From NCBI GenBank assembly GCA_900757505.1, contig CAAEOE010000060.1, positions 1-28,165 of the forward strand: a stretch of 28,165 nucleotides of DNA. The letters run 5' to 3'. This DNA comes from an uncultured Collinsella sp. GTDB lineage: Bacteria > Actinomycetota > Coriobacteriia > Coriobacteriales > Coriobacteriaceae. Within the stretch, counting starts at the first letter, position 1; every line of letters starts with the position of its first letter. The notes under the pieces are model-generated. The model was not told the origin of the DNA, ran no database searches, and saw only the letters and a program-made list of their open reading frames with translations. Both the position numbers and the translations under genes were made by a program. Positions 16,359 to 23,587 of this stretch are shown here, in pieces.

Positions 16359-16401
16359 ACCCGTCAACGGTCGATTTTCACCCGCGAACGGTCTTTATAC
16401 T
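16359..16401 (+). promoter_or_regulatory. PTS promoter with tandem 14-base repeats, possible activator site
   Basis: A 14-base unit ACCCG-nn-AACGGTC occurs at 16359-16372 and again at 16380-16393, exactly 21 bases apart (12 of 14 identical). It is followed by a TATACT -10 box (16396-16401). No normal -35 is present. On the reverse strand the units read ACCGTTCGC and ACCGTTGAC separated by 12 bases, which fits the published LytTR-type consensus, although the orientation is opposite to the gene. Confidence 0.45.
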
Positions 16402-16418
16402 AATTAGCAATATAAGCA

Positions 16419-16447
16419 ACGTATAAGACGTTATAATGACCATAACG
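16419..16447 (+). promoter_or_regulatory. Operator-like ACGT-N5-ACGT site before the PTS operon
   Basis: ACGTATAAGACGT (16419-16431) is an exact ACGT-N5-ACGT match. An inverted pair CGTTAT (16429-16434) / ATAACG (16442-16447) overlaps it and a TATAAT (16432-16437). The same motif precedes the EamA gene and regulator 2. Confidence 0.5.
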
Positions 16448-16463
16448 AAAAGGAGGAGGCAAG

Positions 16464-17387
16464 ATGAATCAGATCATTCTCGCATCTCATGGCGGCCTGG
16501 CCGCAGGCGCCAAAGACACGCTCGAGATGGTTCTCGGCGACGTGTCGAACGTCCACGTCGTGTCGCTTGCTCGCGACGACAAGGAGCCCATCACCAATAA
16601 GGTTGAGGCTATGATCGCCACGTTCAACGCGGACGACACCGTCTATGTGTTGACCGATATGCTCGGCAGCTCGGTCAACAACAACATGGTCGAGCTTTCC
16701 AAGAACGGCACGAAGTTCACGGTTGTCAGCGGTTTCAACATTCCGCTGGCACTGACGCTCGCTATGAGCCCCGTCCCCGTCAAGGGCGCCGAGCTCGCGG
16801 CCCTCATCAACGAGGCCCGCACCGGTCTGACCAACCCCAACGCACCGGTCGAGGCTGCCGCGGCTCCCGCCAAGAAGGCCAAGGCGTCCCGTCACAGCTC
16901 CGGTCCCGCCAAGATCGTCCTCGCACGTCTTGACTACCGTCTGCTGCACGGCCAGGTCGTCTTTACCTGGACCACCAAGGTTCAGGCCGAGCGCATCATC
17001 GTCGTCGACAACGCTGCCGCCAACGATGACATCAAGAAGGGTGCTCTTAAGCTGGCCAAGCCCCAGGGCGTGCGCCTGAACGTCTTCACCGTCGAGCGTG
17101 CCCTCGCCAAGATGGACAAGCTCAACACCCTCGGCGAGCGCGTTATGTTCGTCTTTGGCAACACTGCCGAGATGCTGCAGTTCTGCCAGGGCTACAAGCT
17201 CGACGCCATCAACCTGGGCGCCACCGCCAACCACGACGGTGCCGATCAGGTCGGCGGCAAGGACAGCTCCGTCTTCCTCGATGCCACCCAGAAGGCCGAT
17301 ATCAACCAGCTGCTCGACATGGGCATCAAGCTCTACGTCCAGCAGACCCCCACGTATCAGAGCGTCGACATCGACGCCAAGCTGTAA
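16464..17387 (+). CDS. PTS mannose-family EIIAB fusion protein
   Basis: The gene encodes 307 residues behind a strong AAGGAGG. EIIA (about 1-125) begins NQIILASHGGLAAG with the phosphorylatable His9. An Ala/Pro/Lys linker spans about 128-147 (PVEAAAAPAKKAKASR). EIIB (about 148-307) begins KIVLARLDYRLLHGQV, where His162 is the expected second phosphorylation site. Phosphate flows from HPr to EIIA, then EIIB, then the sugar carried by EIIC/EIID. The protein is cytoplasmic at the membrane. It is first in an AB-C-D operon. Mannose-family systems carry mannose, amino sugars or Amadori compounds; the nearby SIS enzymes favour a sugar-amine. Confidence 0.95.
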   Translation: MNQIILASHGGLAAGAKDTLEMVLGDVSNVHVVSLARDDKEPITNKVEAMIATFNADDTVYVLTDMLGSSVNNNMVELSKNGTKFTVVSGFNIPLALTLAMSPVPVKGAELAALINEARTGLTNPNAPVEAAAAPAKKAKASRHSSGPAKIVLARLDYRLLHGQVVFTWTTKVQAERIIVVDNAAANDDIKKGALKLAKPQGVRLNVFTVERALAKMDKLNTLGERVMFVFGNTAEMLQFCQGYKLDAINLGATANHDGADQVGGKDSSVFLDATQKADINQLLDMGIKLYVQQTPTYQSVDIDAKL

Positions 17388-17423
17388 TCAACCAGGCTTT
17401 TGCCTGACTGAAAGGAGAAGGGT

Positions 17424-18218
17424 ATGAATACGTTCATCAGTGCGGTGCTCGTCGGCCTCGTCGGCGTGTTCTGCATGTGGGACTCCCGCCTGCTCGGTCG
17501 TCTTAACTTCGAGCAGCCCCTCGTTGGCGCTACGCTCGTCGGTCTGCTGCTGGGCGATGTGCCCACCGGCCTTGCCGTCGGTGCCGCCGTCGAGCTCGTG
17601 TCCATGGGCCTGGTGCAAGTCGGCGCCGCCGTTCCGCCCGATATGGTCCTGGGCGGCATCGTGGCCGCTGCCTTTGCGTGCCTGACCGATGCTTCCGCCG
17701 AGACCGCCATGACGATCGCCATCCCGGTCGCCGTCCTGGGTCAGCTCCTCGGCATCGTGTTCCGTTCCATCATCGCCGCCCTCACCCATGTGGCAGATAA
17801 CGCGATCGATAACGGAAAGTTCAAGACCGCCTACCGTATGCACATCTGCGCCGGCTCCGGTCTGTACGCCGTCATGTACTTCCTGCCGATCTTCCTCGCC
17901 GTCTTTGTTGGCACCGACCTGGTTCAGGCCATCGTCAACATGGTTCCCGAGTGGCTGTCCACCGGTCTTAACGTTTCGACCAAGATCATGACCGCCTACG
18001 GCTTGGCCCTGCTGCTCACCATGATGATCAAGAAGGGTATGACTCCGTTCCTGTTCATCGGTTTCCTGCTCGCCGCTTACCTCAACCTGTCCGTCATCGC
18101 GGTCGCTCTGATCGGTGTGTGCCTGGCTGTCGTCTTCATGGGCTTCAAGTTCAACGGTTCCCATGCAGCCGCCGGTGTCGATTCCGACTACGATCCGCTC
18201 GAAGACGACGAAGACTAA
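17424..18218 (+). CDS. PTS mannose-family EIIC permease
   Basis: The gene encodes 264 residues and starts 36 bases after EIIAB with AAGGAG before the ATG. It is highly hydrophobic. Family landmarks are LVGATLVGLLLGDVPTGL (about residues 34-51) and VGAAVPPDMVLGGIVAAAF near residue 72. A basic MIKKGMTPFLFIGF stretch follows near residue 214. It ends in a short acidic tail (DSDYDPLEDDED). Together with EIID it forms the sugar channel in the membrane. The 3' end is 13 bases from the EIID start. Confidence 0.95.
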   Translation: MNTFISAVLVGLVGVFCMWDSRLLGRLNFEQPLVGATLVGLLLGDVPTGLAVGAAVELVSMGLVQVGAAVPPDMVLGGIVAAAFACLTDASAETAMTIAIPVAVLGQLLGIVFRSIIAALTHVADNAIDNGKFKTAYRMHICAGSGLYAVMYFLPIFLAVFVGTDLVQAIVNMVPEWLSTGLNVSTKIMTAYGLALLLTMMIKKGMTPFLFIGFLLAAYLNLSVIAVALIGVCLAVVFMGFKFNGSHAAAGVDSDYDPLEDDED

Positions 18219-18231
18219 GGAGGAACACACT

Positions 18232-19065
18232 ATGGCAACCGCAACCAAGGACGTGTCCCTGAACAAGAAGGTCAGCCAGTTCTTCTGGCGCTCCTGGGCC
18301 ATCCAGGCCTCTTGGAACTACGAGCGTCAGATGAACATGGGCTTCCTCTACGGCATGGTTCCCACGCTCGACCGCCTCTATCCGGATGAGTCCGACCCCA
18401 AGCAGCTCGCTGCTAAGAAAGAGGCTTACCACCGTCACATGGCGTTCTACAACTGCACCCCGCAGACGAGCGCTTTCATCCTGGGCCTCGCCGCCTCCAT
18501 GGAGGAGGAGTACGCCAAGGATCCCGAGAACTTCGATCCCGATTCGATCAACGCGGTCAAGACCTCCCTCATGGGTCCGCTTTCCGGCATCGGTGACTCC
18601 TTCTTCCAGGGCACCATCCGCGTTATCGCCTTTGGTCTGGGCGTTCAGCTGGCTCAGCAGGGCTCCATCATGGGCCCGATCCTGGCCATGCTCATCTCCA
18701 TCGTCCCCGCTGTGCTGATCACTTGGTTCGCAGCCAAGATGGGCTATCAGGGCGGCCACGAGTACCTGAGCAAGCTTCAGGGCGGCGACCTCATGGAGAA
18801 GCTCATGTATGTCTGCGGCATCGTGGGTCTTATGTCCGTGGGCGGCATGATCGCCACGCTGATCGGCGCCACCACCCCGCTGCAGTTCGCTGACGGCACC
18901 GTTGTGATCCAGGACATCCTGGACGGCATGATGCCCCAGATGATCTCCCTTGGCCTCACCGGCCTTATGTACTGGCTCATCAAGAAGAACGTCAACACCG
19001 GTTGGCTTCTCGTGATCGCCATCGTGGGCGGCATCGCCCTCTCCGCGGCCGGCATCCTGGCCTAG
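18232..19065 (+). CDS. PTS mannose-family EIID permease subunit
   Basis: The gene encodes 277 residues from ATG 18232, with AAGGAGGA just upstream, directly after the EIIC stop. The N-terminal signature RSWAIQASWNYERQMNMGF (about residues 20-38) and GPLSGIGDSFFQGT (about 118-131) are typical of EIID. A large cytoplasmic N-terminal part is followed by C-terminal membrane helices (about 140-275). It partners EIIC. It completes the operon and is followed by two hairpins. Confidence 0.95.
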   Translation: MATATKDVSLNKKVSQFFWRSWAIQASWNYERQMNMGFLYGMVPTLDRLYPDESDPKQLAAKKEAYHRHMAFYNCTPQTSAFILGLAASMEEEYAKDPENFDPDSINAVKTSLMGPLSGIGDSFFQGTIRVIAFGLGVQLAQQGSIMGPILAMLISIVPAVLITWFAAKMGYQGGHEYLSKLQGGDLMEKLMYVCGIVGLMSVGGMIATLIGATTPLQFADGTVVIQDILDGMMPQMISLGLTGLMYWLIKKNVNTGWLLVIAIVGGIALSAAGILA

Positions 19066-19099
19066 TCGCGACCAAGCGTCCAACCGCTTTCCCCCGGGG

Positions 19100-19170
19100 G
19101 CCTGCCTGGCATCCCATACCCCAGGCAGGCTTCCATCCCTATACGTGACAAAGGGCAGTCCCTTTGTCAC
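19100..19170 (+). terminator. Two successive hairpins after the PTS operon
   Basis: Hairpin one is GCCTGCCTGG (19100-19109) / CCAGGCAGGC (19121-19130), 10 bp, preceded by the palindrome CCCCCGGGGG. Hairpin two is GTGACAAAGGG (19145-19155) / CCCTTTGTCAC (19160-19170), 11 bp with loop CAGT. Neither has a T-run, so they may be processing or mRNA-protection structures separating EIID from SIS-2 rather than strict terminators. Confidence 0.5.
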
Positions 19171-19262
19171 ATCCTCAACGGGCCGGCGACTCGGTCCAAA
19201 TCACGGTAACCCTGCGTGCGCCCGGCAATGTGGCGCCGCAAAAATCGAAAGGAATGTGTCAG

Positions 19263-20246
19263 ATGTACGAGATCGACCTTAACCTCCCTAAGCAGATCGT
19301 CGCTGACGTCCTGTCCAACCACGAGATCCACAGCGTCGCCTTCGTCGGCTGCGGCGCTTCCATGTCCGACCTGTACCCCGCCAAGTACTTCCTGGCCAAC
19401 AACACGGACAAGCTGAACGTTCAGATCTTCACTGCTAACGAGTTCAACTACGACACGCCCTCCTGGGTCAACGAGCACACCTTCGTGATCACCTGCTCCC
19501 TCGGTGGCTCCACGCCCGAGACCGTCGAGGCCAACAAGACCGCCAAGAAGCACAACTGCCCGGTCGTCTCCCTCACCAACAAGGCTGGCTCTGCTCTGAC
19601 CGTCGACGCCGACCACGTCATCGTCCACGGCTTCCACGCCAACTACGCTGCCAAGTGCGAGAAGCCCGGCTACGCCATCGCTCTTGCTCTCGAGATCCTT
19701 CAGCAGACCGAGGGTTATGACCACTACGAGGACATGATCACCGGCCTCACCAACATCTTCGATCTCTGCGAGAACGCCGCTCAGCACTGCAAGAAGCTCG
19801 CCAAGAAGTTCGCCGAGGACTTCAAGGACGACAAGATGATCTACTTCATGGCTTCCGGTGCCTCCGAGAAGATGGCTTATTCTCACGCCGCCTTCCTGTT
19901 CACCGAGATGCAGTGGATCGACGCCGCCGCCTACAACACCGGCGAGTACTTCCACGGCCCGTTCGAGGTTTCCACCGAGGGTAAGCCCTACGTCTTCTTC
20001 ATGTCCGATGGCGCCACCCGTCCGATGGACGCCCGCGCCCTCACCTTCCTTGAGCGCATGGGCGCCAAGGTCGCTCTGATCGACTCCAAGGACTACGGCC
20101 TGGCTGACGCCGTGCCCGCGAGCGTCATCACCTACTTCAACCCGCTGCTGCACCTCGCCGTTATGCGCGAGTACGGCAACCAGATCGCCGAGGCCCGTCA
20201 GCACCCGCTGACCATGCGTCGCTACATGTGGAAGCTTTCCTACTAA
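19263..20246 (+). CDS. SIS-domain sugar-phosphate isomerase/deglycase-like protein (SIS-2)
   Basis: The gene encodes 327 residues from ATG 19263, with AAAGGA upstream. Two SIS domains are visible (about 15-150 and 185-310). The phosphosugar loop CSLGGSTPETVE (78-89) and the active-site motif G227-E228-Y-F-H231-G-P-F-E are both intact, and the protein ends RRYMWKLSY. It belongs to the family of FrlB/GfrF/AgaS-type enzymes that cleave or isomerise amino-sugar phosphates. It lies immediately downstream of the PTS genes, so it most likely processes the sugar phosphate delivered by that transporter. Fructoselysine-6-phosphate deglycase-like activity is my leading inference; an amino-sugar-phosphate isomerase is the alternative. 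Confidence 0.88.
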   Translation: MYEIDLNLPKQIVADVLSNHEIHSVAFVGCGASMSDLYPAKYFLANNTDKLNVQIFTANEFNYDTPSWVNEHTFVITCSLGGSTPETVEANKTAKKHNCPVVSLTNKAGSALTVDADHVIVHGFHANYAAKCEKPGYAIALALEILQQTEGYDHYEDMITGLTNIFDLCENAAQHCKKLAKKFAEDFKDDKMIYFMASGASEKMAYSHAAFLFTEMQWIDAAAYNTGEYFHGPFEVSTEGKPYVFFMSDGATRPMDARALTFLERMGAKVALIDSKDYGLADAVPASVITYFNPLLHLAVMREYGNQIAEARQHPLTMRRYMWKLSY

Positions 20247-20280
20247 TCACAAGTAAGTAGACCTTACGGGTTGATTGAGA

Positions 20281-20312
20281 GGGGATGGGGTTTGCGCCCC
20301 GTCCCCTTTTTT
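20281..20312 (+). terminator. Intrinsic terminator after SIS-2
   Basis: A 10-bp stem GGGGATGGGG (20281-20290) / CCCCGTCCCC (20297-20306, one T-G wobble) with loop TTTGCG is followed by TTTTTT. This is the strongest terminator in the window. Confidence 0.93.
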
Positions 20313-20346
20313 GCTCTGGGGAGGGCGTATCCGTCGCGCCACAAAA

Positions 20347-20394
20347 CCCCAGATAAAACCTACCAAAATAAACCTGTCCCTTTTTGGCAGGTGG
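20347..20394 (+). repeat. Palindromic repeat, copy A
   Basis: The element starts CCCCAGATAAAA. Arms CCTACCAAAA (20359-20368) and TTTTGGCAGG (20382-20391) enclose a 13-base loop. Copy B (22485-22530) has the same flank, arms and loop length with few changes. The right end runs directly into the GGGAGGAG ribosome binding site of the HAD gene. Confidence 0.8.
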
Positions 20395-20406
20395 GAGGAG
20401 ATGCGT

Positions 20407-21036
20407 ATGATCAAAGCAGTGCTGTTCGACATGGACGGCGTGCTGGTCGATACCGAGTGGTTCTACAACCGTCGTCGCGTGGCGTTTATGGAGGAGAAGG
20501 GGTTCCACTTTGACGAGATCCCCGATCTTTCGGGGTCTAACGAGCCGGCCATTTGGGAGGCGCTGGTGCCCGACGATGTTGAGCTGCGCGAGCGTCTGCG
20601 CGTGGAGTACAAGCAGGTCTATAGCCCGGACCATCCCGTTCCGTATGCCGAGCTGCTCAACGAGCAGACGGAGCCGGTGATGCGCGCACTGCACGAGCGC
20701 GGCGTGAAGTGTGCCATCGCGAGCTCGTCCTATCGCGAGTTGATCGACGAGCTGGTGGAGATTGCCGGTATCCCCGACGTGCTGGACTACACCATCAGCG
20801 GTCACGAGTGCAGTGCGTTTAAGCCCGACCCCGAGATCTACCTGCGTGCCATGGAGGCACTGGGGGTGGAGCCTGCCGAGTGCCTGGTTATCGAGGATTC
20901 GCCTTTGGGCATCGAGGCTGGTAAGCGCTCCGGCGCCCGCGTCCTGGCGCTGCGTCCGCACGAGGGCGTCAACCTCGATCAATCGCGAGCCGATGCCGTT
21001 ATTGATAATCTGACCGACATTTTGGCCGCTTTGTAG
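20407..21036 (+). CDS. HAD-superfamily phosphatase/phosphoglucomutase-like protein
   Basis: The gene encodes 209 residues. I chose the ATG at 20407 because GGAGG (20394-20398) is then eight bases away; the ATG at 20401 touches the binding site. Motif I is F-D8-M-D10-G-V-L-V-D-T-E, motif II SSS (106-108), motif III KPDP (Lys139) and motif IV VIEDSPLGIEAG (Glu163, Asp164). The insertion of the cap domain after motif I is typical of beta-phosphoglucomutase-like and sugar-phosphatase members. It follows SIS-2 but beyond a strong terminator, so it has its own or read-through transcription. A role in dephosphorylating a sugar phosphate from this pathway is plausible, not shown. Confidence 0.88.
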   Translation: MIKAVLFDMDGVLVDTEWFYNRRRVAFMEEKGFHFDEIPDLSGSNEPAIWEALVPDDVELRERLRVEYKQVYSPDHPVPYAELLNEQTEPVMRALHERGVKCAIASSSYRELIDELVEIAGIPDVLDYTISGHECSAFKPDPEIYLRAMEALGVEPAECLVIEDSPLGIEAGKRSGARVLALRPHEGVNLDQSRADAVIDNLTDILAAL

Positions 21037-21131
21037 TGTCAATCCGCCGCGAGAAGCACGGGTTCAAACGTTTTTTGCGGTGGACTGGCTCAATTTGGTT
21101 TCGATTTTGATCCGTTTGGCTTCGATTCGGA

Positions 21132-21254
21132 CTAAGTGAGTAGACTTTTTGGCGCAGGCCGAGCACAATGCATATCTTCCTTTGTAAAACCGCAGGTCAC
21201 AGGGGTGGCGGTTTTGGGTGTGCTCTGCAGGTCGCGTAAAGTCTACTCACTTGG
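21132..21254. repeat. Nested 119-bp inverted-repeat element between HAD and YitT genes
   Basis: Three concentric stems are visible. The outer one is a perfect 15-bp pair AAGTGAGTAGACTTT (21134-21148) / AAAGTCTACTCACTT (21238-21252). The middle is GAGCACA (21161-21167) / TGTGCTC (21219-21225), and the inner is AAAACCGC (21186-21193) / GCGGTTTT (21208-21215). The stretch 21037-21391 holds no gene; it has this element and a promoter. A partial echo AAGTAAGTAGAC follows SIS-2 at about 20252. It could be a miniature inverted-repeat element or a structured RNA. Confidence 0.7.
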
Positions 21255-21337
21255 AATTTTGCCCTTTGGTCGTGGGGGTTGCTGGTCCCGCTTTGGTTGT
21301 CGAGAGAGGGTGAATTGAAGCGCCCCCGCACGCTCCA

Positions 21338-21346
21338 TGCTACAAT
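21338..21346 (+). promoter_or_regulatory. Extended -10 promoter element for the YitT-type gene
   Basis: TGCTACAAT is an extended -10 box 45 bases upstream of the GTG start. A weak TTGAAG lies 20 bases further upstream (21315-21320). Confidence 0.45.
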
Positions 21347-21391
21347 CGCGGACATACCCCACAACTACATCTGCCTTCGAAAGGAGCCTGC

Positions 21392-22399
21392 GTGGCGAAC
21401 GCCATCGATCAGCTCACGGACCGAGTGCTCGTGCTTGGCCGCCTTACCATCGTTCGCCGCGCCATCACTGCCGTGGCGGTCACGATTTCCGCTGTTCTCC
21501 AGACATTCCTGATCCAGGCGTTCATTCAGCCCGCCGACTTGCTTCCGAGCGGTCTTACCGGCGTCGCGGTCCTACTCGATCGCGTTACCTCGCTGGGTGG
21601 CGTTCATATCGACATCTCGCTCGGCATGCTCGCGCTCAACATCCCCGTGGCGCTCCTATGTTGGAGCGGCATTAGCAAGCGCTTCGTCATCTTCTCGATG
21701 ATGCAGGTCGTGCTCTCATCGCTGTTCCTCAACGTCTTTCACTTCGCGCCGTTTTTGGGCGACAAGATCATGCTCATCATTTTTGGCGGCGTGGTCTCGG
21801 GTCTGGGCGCTGCCATCGCGCTTAAATCCGGCGCATCCACCGGCGGCACCGACTTTATCGCGCTGTGGGTTTCCAACCACACGGGCAAGACCATCTGGGG
21901 CGTCATCTTTGGTTTCAACTGCTTTATCCTGGCGATCTTTGGCTTTATGTTTGGCTGGGACAAGGCGGCGTATTCCATCGTGTTCCAGTTTATTTCGACC
22001 AAGACTATCGACAGTTTCTATCGTCGCTACGATCGCGTGACGCTGCAGATCACGACGCGTAAGGCAGACGAGGTCATGACTGCCTACGTAAACCATTTTC
22101 AGCACGGCATTAGCTGCGCCGAGGTCGTCGGCGGATATAGCCGCGAAAAGATGTACCTGCTGAACACCGTTGTCTCGACCTACGAGAGTCAGGACATTAT
22201 CAAGCTGGTGTGCGACGTTGATCCCGGCGCCGTGATCAACGTGTTCCACACGCTCAACTTTGTGGGCGGCTGGTGGGGTGGTCATGTCGACGAGCCCATG
22301 CCCACGGCCGTTCCCGATCCCGACAAGCCCGCACGCATGGCCAGCAGGCAGGCGCGCCTCAGCGAACAGGACAGCCTGCAGCAGGACGACGGCAAGTAG
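21392..22399 (+). CDS. YitT/DUF2179-family membrane protein
   Basis: The gene encodes 335 residues from GTG 21392, with AAAGGAG five bases before. The first 200 residues carry five to six membrane helices with the family's PADLLPSGLTGVA and SGASTGGTDFIAL motifs. Residues about 215-300 are the soluble C-terminal DUF2179 domain (TLQITTRKADEVMTAYV; ending DPGAVINVFHT). The last 45 residues are polar and low-complexity. The family is widespread in gram-positives and of poorly defined function, sometimes linked to metabolite transport. It does not share the ACGT-N5-ACGT motif, so membership in the sugar regulon is doubtful. Confidence 0.9.
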   Translation: MANAIDQLTDRVLVLGRLTIVRRAITAVAVTISAVLQTFLIQAFIQPADLLPSGLTGVAVLLDRVTSLGGVHIDISLGMLALNIPVALLCWSGISKRFVIFSMMQVVLSSLFLNVFHFAPFLGDKIMLIIFGGVVSGLGAAIALKSGASTGGTDFIALWVSNHTGKTIWGVIFGFNCFILAIFGFMFGWDKAAYSIVFQFISTKTIDSFYRRYDRVTLQITTRKADEVMTAYVNHFQHGISCAEVVGGYSREKMYLLNTVVSTYESQDIIKLVCDVDPGAVINVFHTLNFVGGWWGGHVDEPMPTAVPDPDKPARMASRQARLSEQDSLQQDDGK

Positions 22400-22436
22400 A
22401 GTATTGGCATTTTGCCGGTCCTGCGCAACCCATCCG

Positions 22437-22483
22437 AACGAGCCCCCCCCGAAAGCCCCGTTGCTTTCGAGAGGCTCTCGTTT
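22437..22483 (+). terminator. Candidate branched terminator after the YitT-type gene
   Basis: An inner hairpin CGAAAGC (22450-22456) / GCTTTCG (22463-22469) sits inside CGAGCC (22439-22444) / GGCTC-T-CG (22473-22480), followed by TTT. Eight consecutive C at 22443-22450 make the pairing ambiguous. Confidence 0.4.
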
Positions 22484-22484
22484 G

Positions 22485-22530
22485 CCCAGATAAAACCTAC
22501 CAAAATGAAGCTGTCGCTTTTTGGTAGGGA
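22485..22530 (+). repeat. Palindromic repeat, copy B
   Basis: CCCAGATAAAA is followed by perfect 10-bp arms CCTACCAAAA (22496-22505) / TTTTGGTAGG (22519-22528) around a 13-base loop. It is the best-preserved palindrome of the three copies. Its right arm supplies a TTGGTA box for the next promoter. Confidence 0.8.
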
Positions 22531-22583
22531 GGGTGTATCGTTTTATCATTATGAGGTAATATGAAACTAGACGTTATATACGT
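22521..22583 (+). promoter_or_regulatory. Promoter and ACGT-N5-ACGT operator of regulator 2
   Basis: TTGGTA (22521-22526), 17 bases, TATCAT (22544-22549) makes a fair promoter. ACGTTATATACGT (22571-22583) is an exact ACGT-N5-ACGT motif about 15 bases beyond the likely start of transcription, where a bound repressor could block elongation. Confidence 0.5.
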
Positions 22584-22620
22584 ATTAGTTATTTCGATAT
22601 TTCGATAAGAGTGATTAGAT

Positions 22621-23340
22621 ATGCCTGCGCCCAAAAATGCACCGCTTTACCAGCAGATTTACGACGAAATCAAGGATGCGATCGAGAAAGGTGTTTATGC
22701 ACCCAAGGAGCGTATTCCGTCCGAGCTTGAGCTAGCCGAGCAGTACGACGTGAGCCGCATTACGGTGCGCCGTGCCGTCGAGGAGCTGTGCTCCGATGGC
22801 TACCTGGTTAAGCAGCAGGGCCGTGGTACCTTTGTCTCCACGCCGCACATCAATCGTCAGTTCCACGCTTCGACGCTGCAGACGTTTACCGCGCTGTGTG
22901 CCAGCAACGGCATGAAGGCGGGCGCGCATGTGGTCGATCGCCAGATTGTGCCGGCACGTCAAAACGAGATGGAGTTCTTTGGCCTGCAAAAGGACGCGCT
23001 GCTGCTGCATATTAAGCGCGTGCGTACAGCCGACGGCGAGCCCATCTTTGAGGAGAACATCTTTGTGCCGTTTGACGCCTACCGTGAGCTGTTGACGGCC
23101 GATCTTGAGGACAAGTCGATTTTTGCCGAGGTCGAGCGTGTTGGCGGAACGCCGATTGTCTCGGTTGGCTACCGCACGGTCGAGGCCGTTCGTGCCAATA
23201 CCGAGCAGGCAGCCGAGTTGGGCATTGCTCCGCACGATCCGCTGCTCAACCTGCGTGCCAGCTTTACCGGTCCCAATGGAGAGCCGGTCCTGATGGGTAA
23301 GCAGTACTACGTGGGATCGCGCTACGTTATGGTCATGTAG
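22621..23340 (+). CDS. GntR-family regulator with UTRA sensor domain (regulator 2)
   Basis: The protein has 239 residues. The winged HTH (about 5-75) shows PSELELAEQYDVSRITVRRA and the QQGRGTFVS wing. The UTRA domain (about 90-235) shows LLLHIKRVRTADGEPIFEEN and ends VLMGKQYYVGSRYVMVM. The ribosome binding site is weak (AAGAG, distant). It is preceded by an ACGT-N5-ACGT site that also occurs before the EamA gene and the PTS operon, so I infer that it represses itself and both of these, lifted by a sugar-phosphate inducer. It resembles regulator 3 closely in the recognition helix (SRITVRRAVEEL against GRITVRRAIEEL). Confidence 0.92.
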   Translation: MPAPKNAPLYQQIYDEIKDAIEKGVYAPKERIPSELELAEQYDVSRITVRRAVEELCSDGYLVKQQGRGTFVSTPHINRQFHASTLQTFTALCASNGMKAGAHVVDRQIVPARQNEMEFFGLQKDALLLHIKRVRTADGEPIFEENIFVPFDAYRELLTADLEDKSIFAEVERVGGTPIVSVGYRTVEAVRANTEQAAELGIAPHDPLLNLRASFTGPNGEPVLMGKQYYVGSRYVMVM

Positions 23341-23347
23341 GGTTGGT

Positions 23348-23371
23348 TCCGCCGTTCTGACGAACGGCGGA
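23348..23371 (+). terminator. Hairpin just after regulator 2
   Basis: A perfect 10-bp stem TCCGCCGTTC (23348-23357) / GAACGGCGGA (23362-23371) with loop TGAC lies eight bases after the stop. There is no T-run. Confidence 0.5.
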
Positions 23372-23385
23372 CCGGTCGACGCTGC

Positions 23386-23483
23386 AAACGCCCCTAAGCG
23401 GCAATCTGACGTTCAATCGTCGGTCGCGTACAAAAGTACGCTTCCCTCCTCTTTCACGTCACCTTGCTCGCCTAGGGGCGTTT
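23386..23483. ncRNA. 98-nt folded element of unknown role in the regulator 2-recQ gap
   Basis: The outer stem AAACGCCCCTA (23386-23396) / TAGGGGCGTTT (23473-23483) is perfect over 11 bp. It continues as GCGGCAA (23398-23404) / TTGC-T-CGC (23464-23471) with one bulge, then GACGT (23408-23412) / ACGTC (23456-23460). A terminal hairpin GCGTAC-AAAA-GTACGC spans 23426-23441. Such nested pairing suggests a structured RNA or a palindromic repeat; strand is undetermined. On the plus strand it is followed by TTTT and could also end regulator 2 transcripts. The gap 23341-23649 holds no gene. Confidence 0.5.
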
Positions 23484-23587
23484 TCGCTGACTTATGCTCA
23501 ACCAGCGACGTTTTCACGCTCTTCCGGAAAGTGTCCAAAAATCCACGCTCGTCCGCCTTAGACCGTATTGCCCGTGGCCGTCAGCCG

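Noticed and set aside
21132..21254. Insertion sequence
   Set aside because: Terminal inverted repeats are present, but the element is about 120 bp with no transposase and no clear target duplication that I could see. It is kept only as a repeat or structured element.
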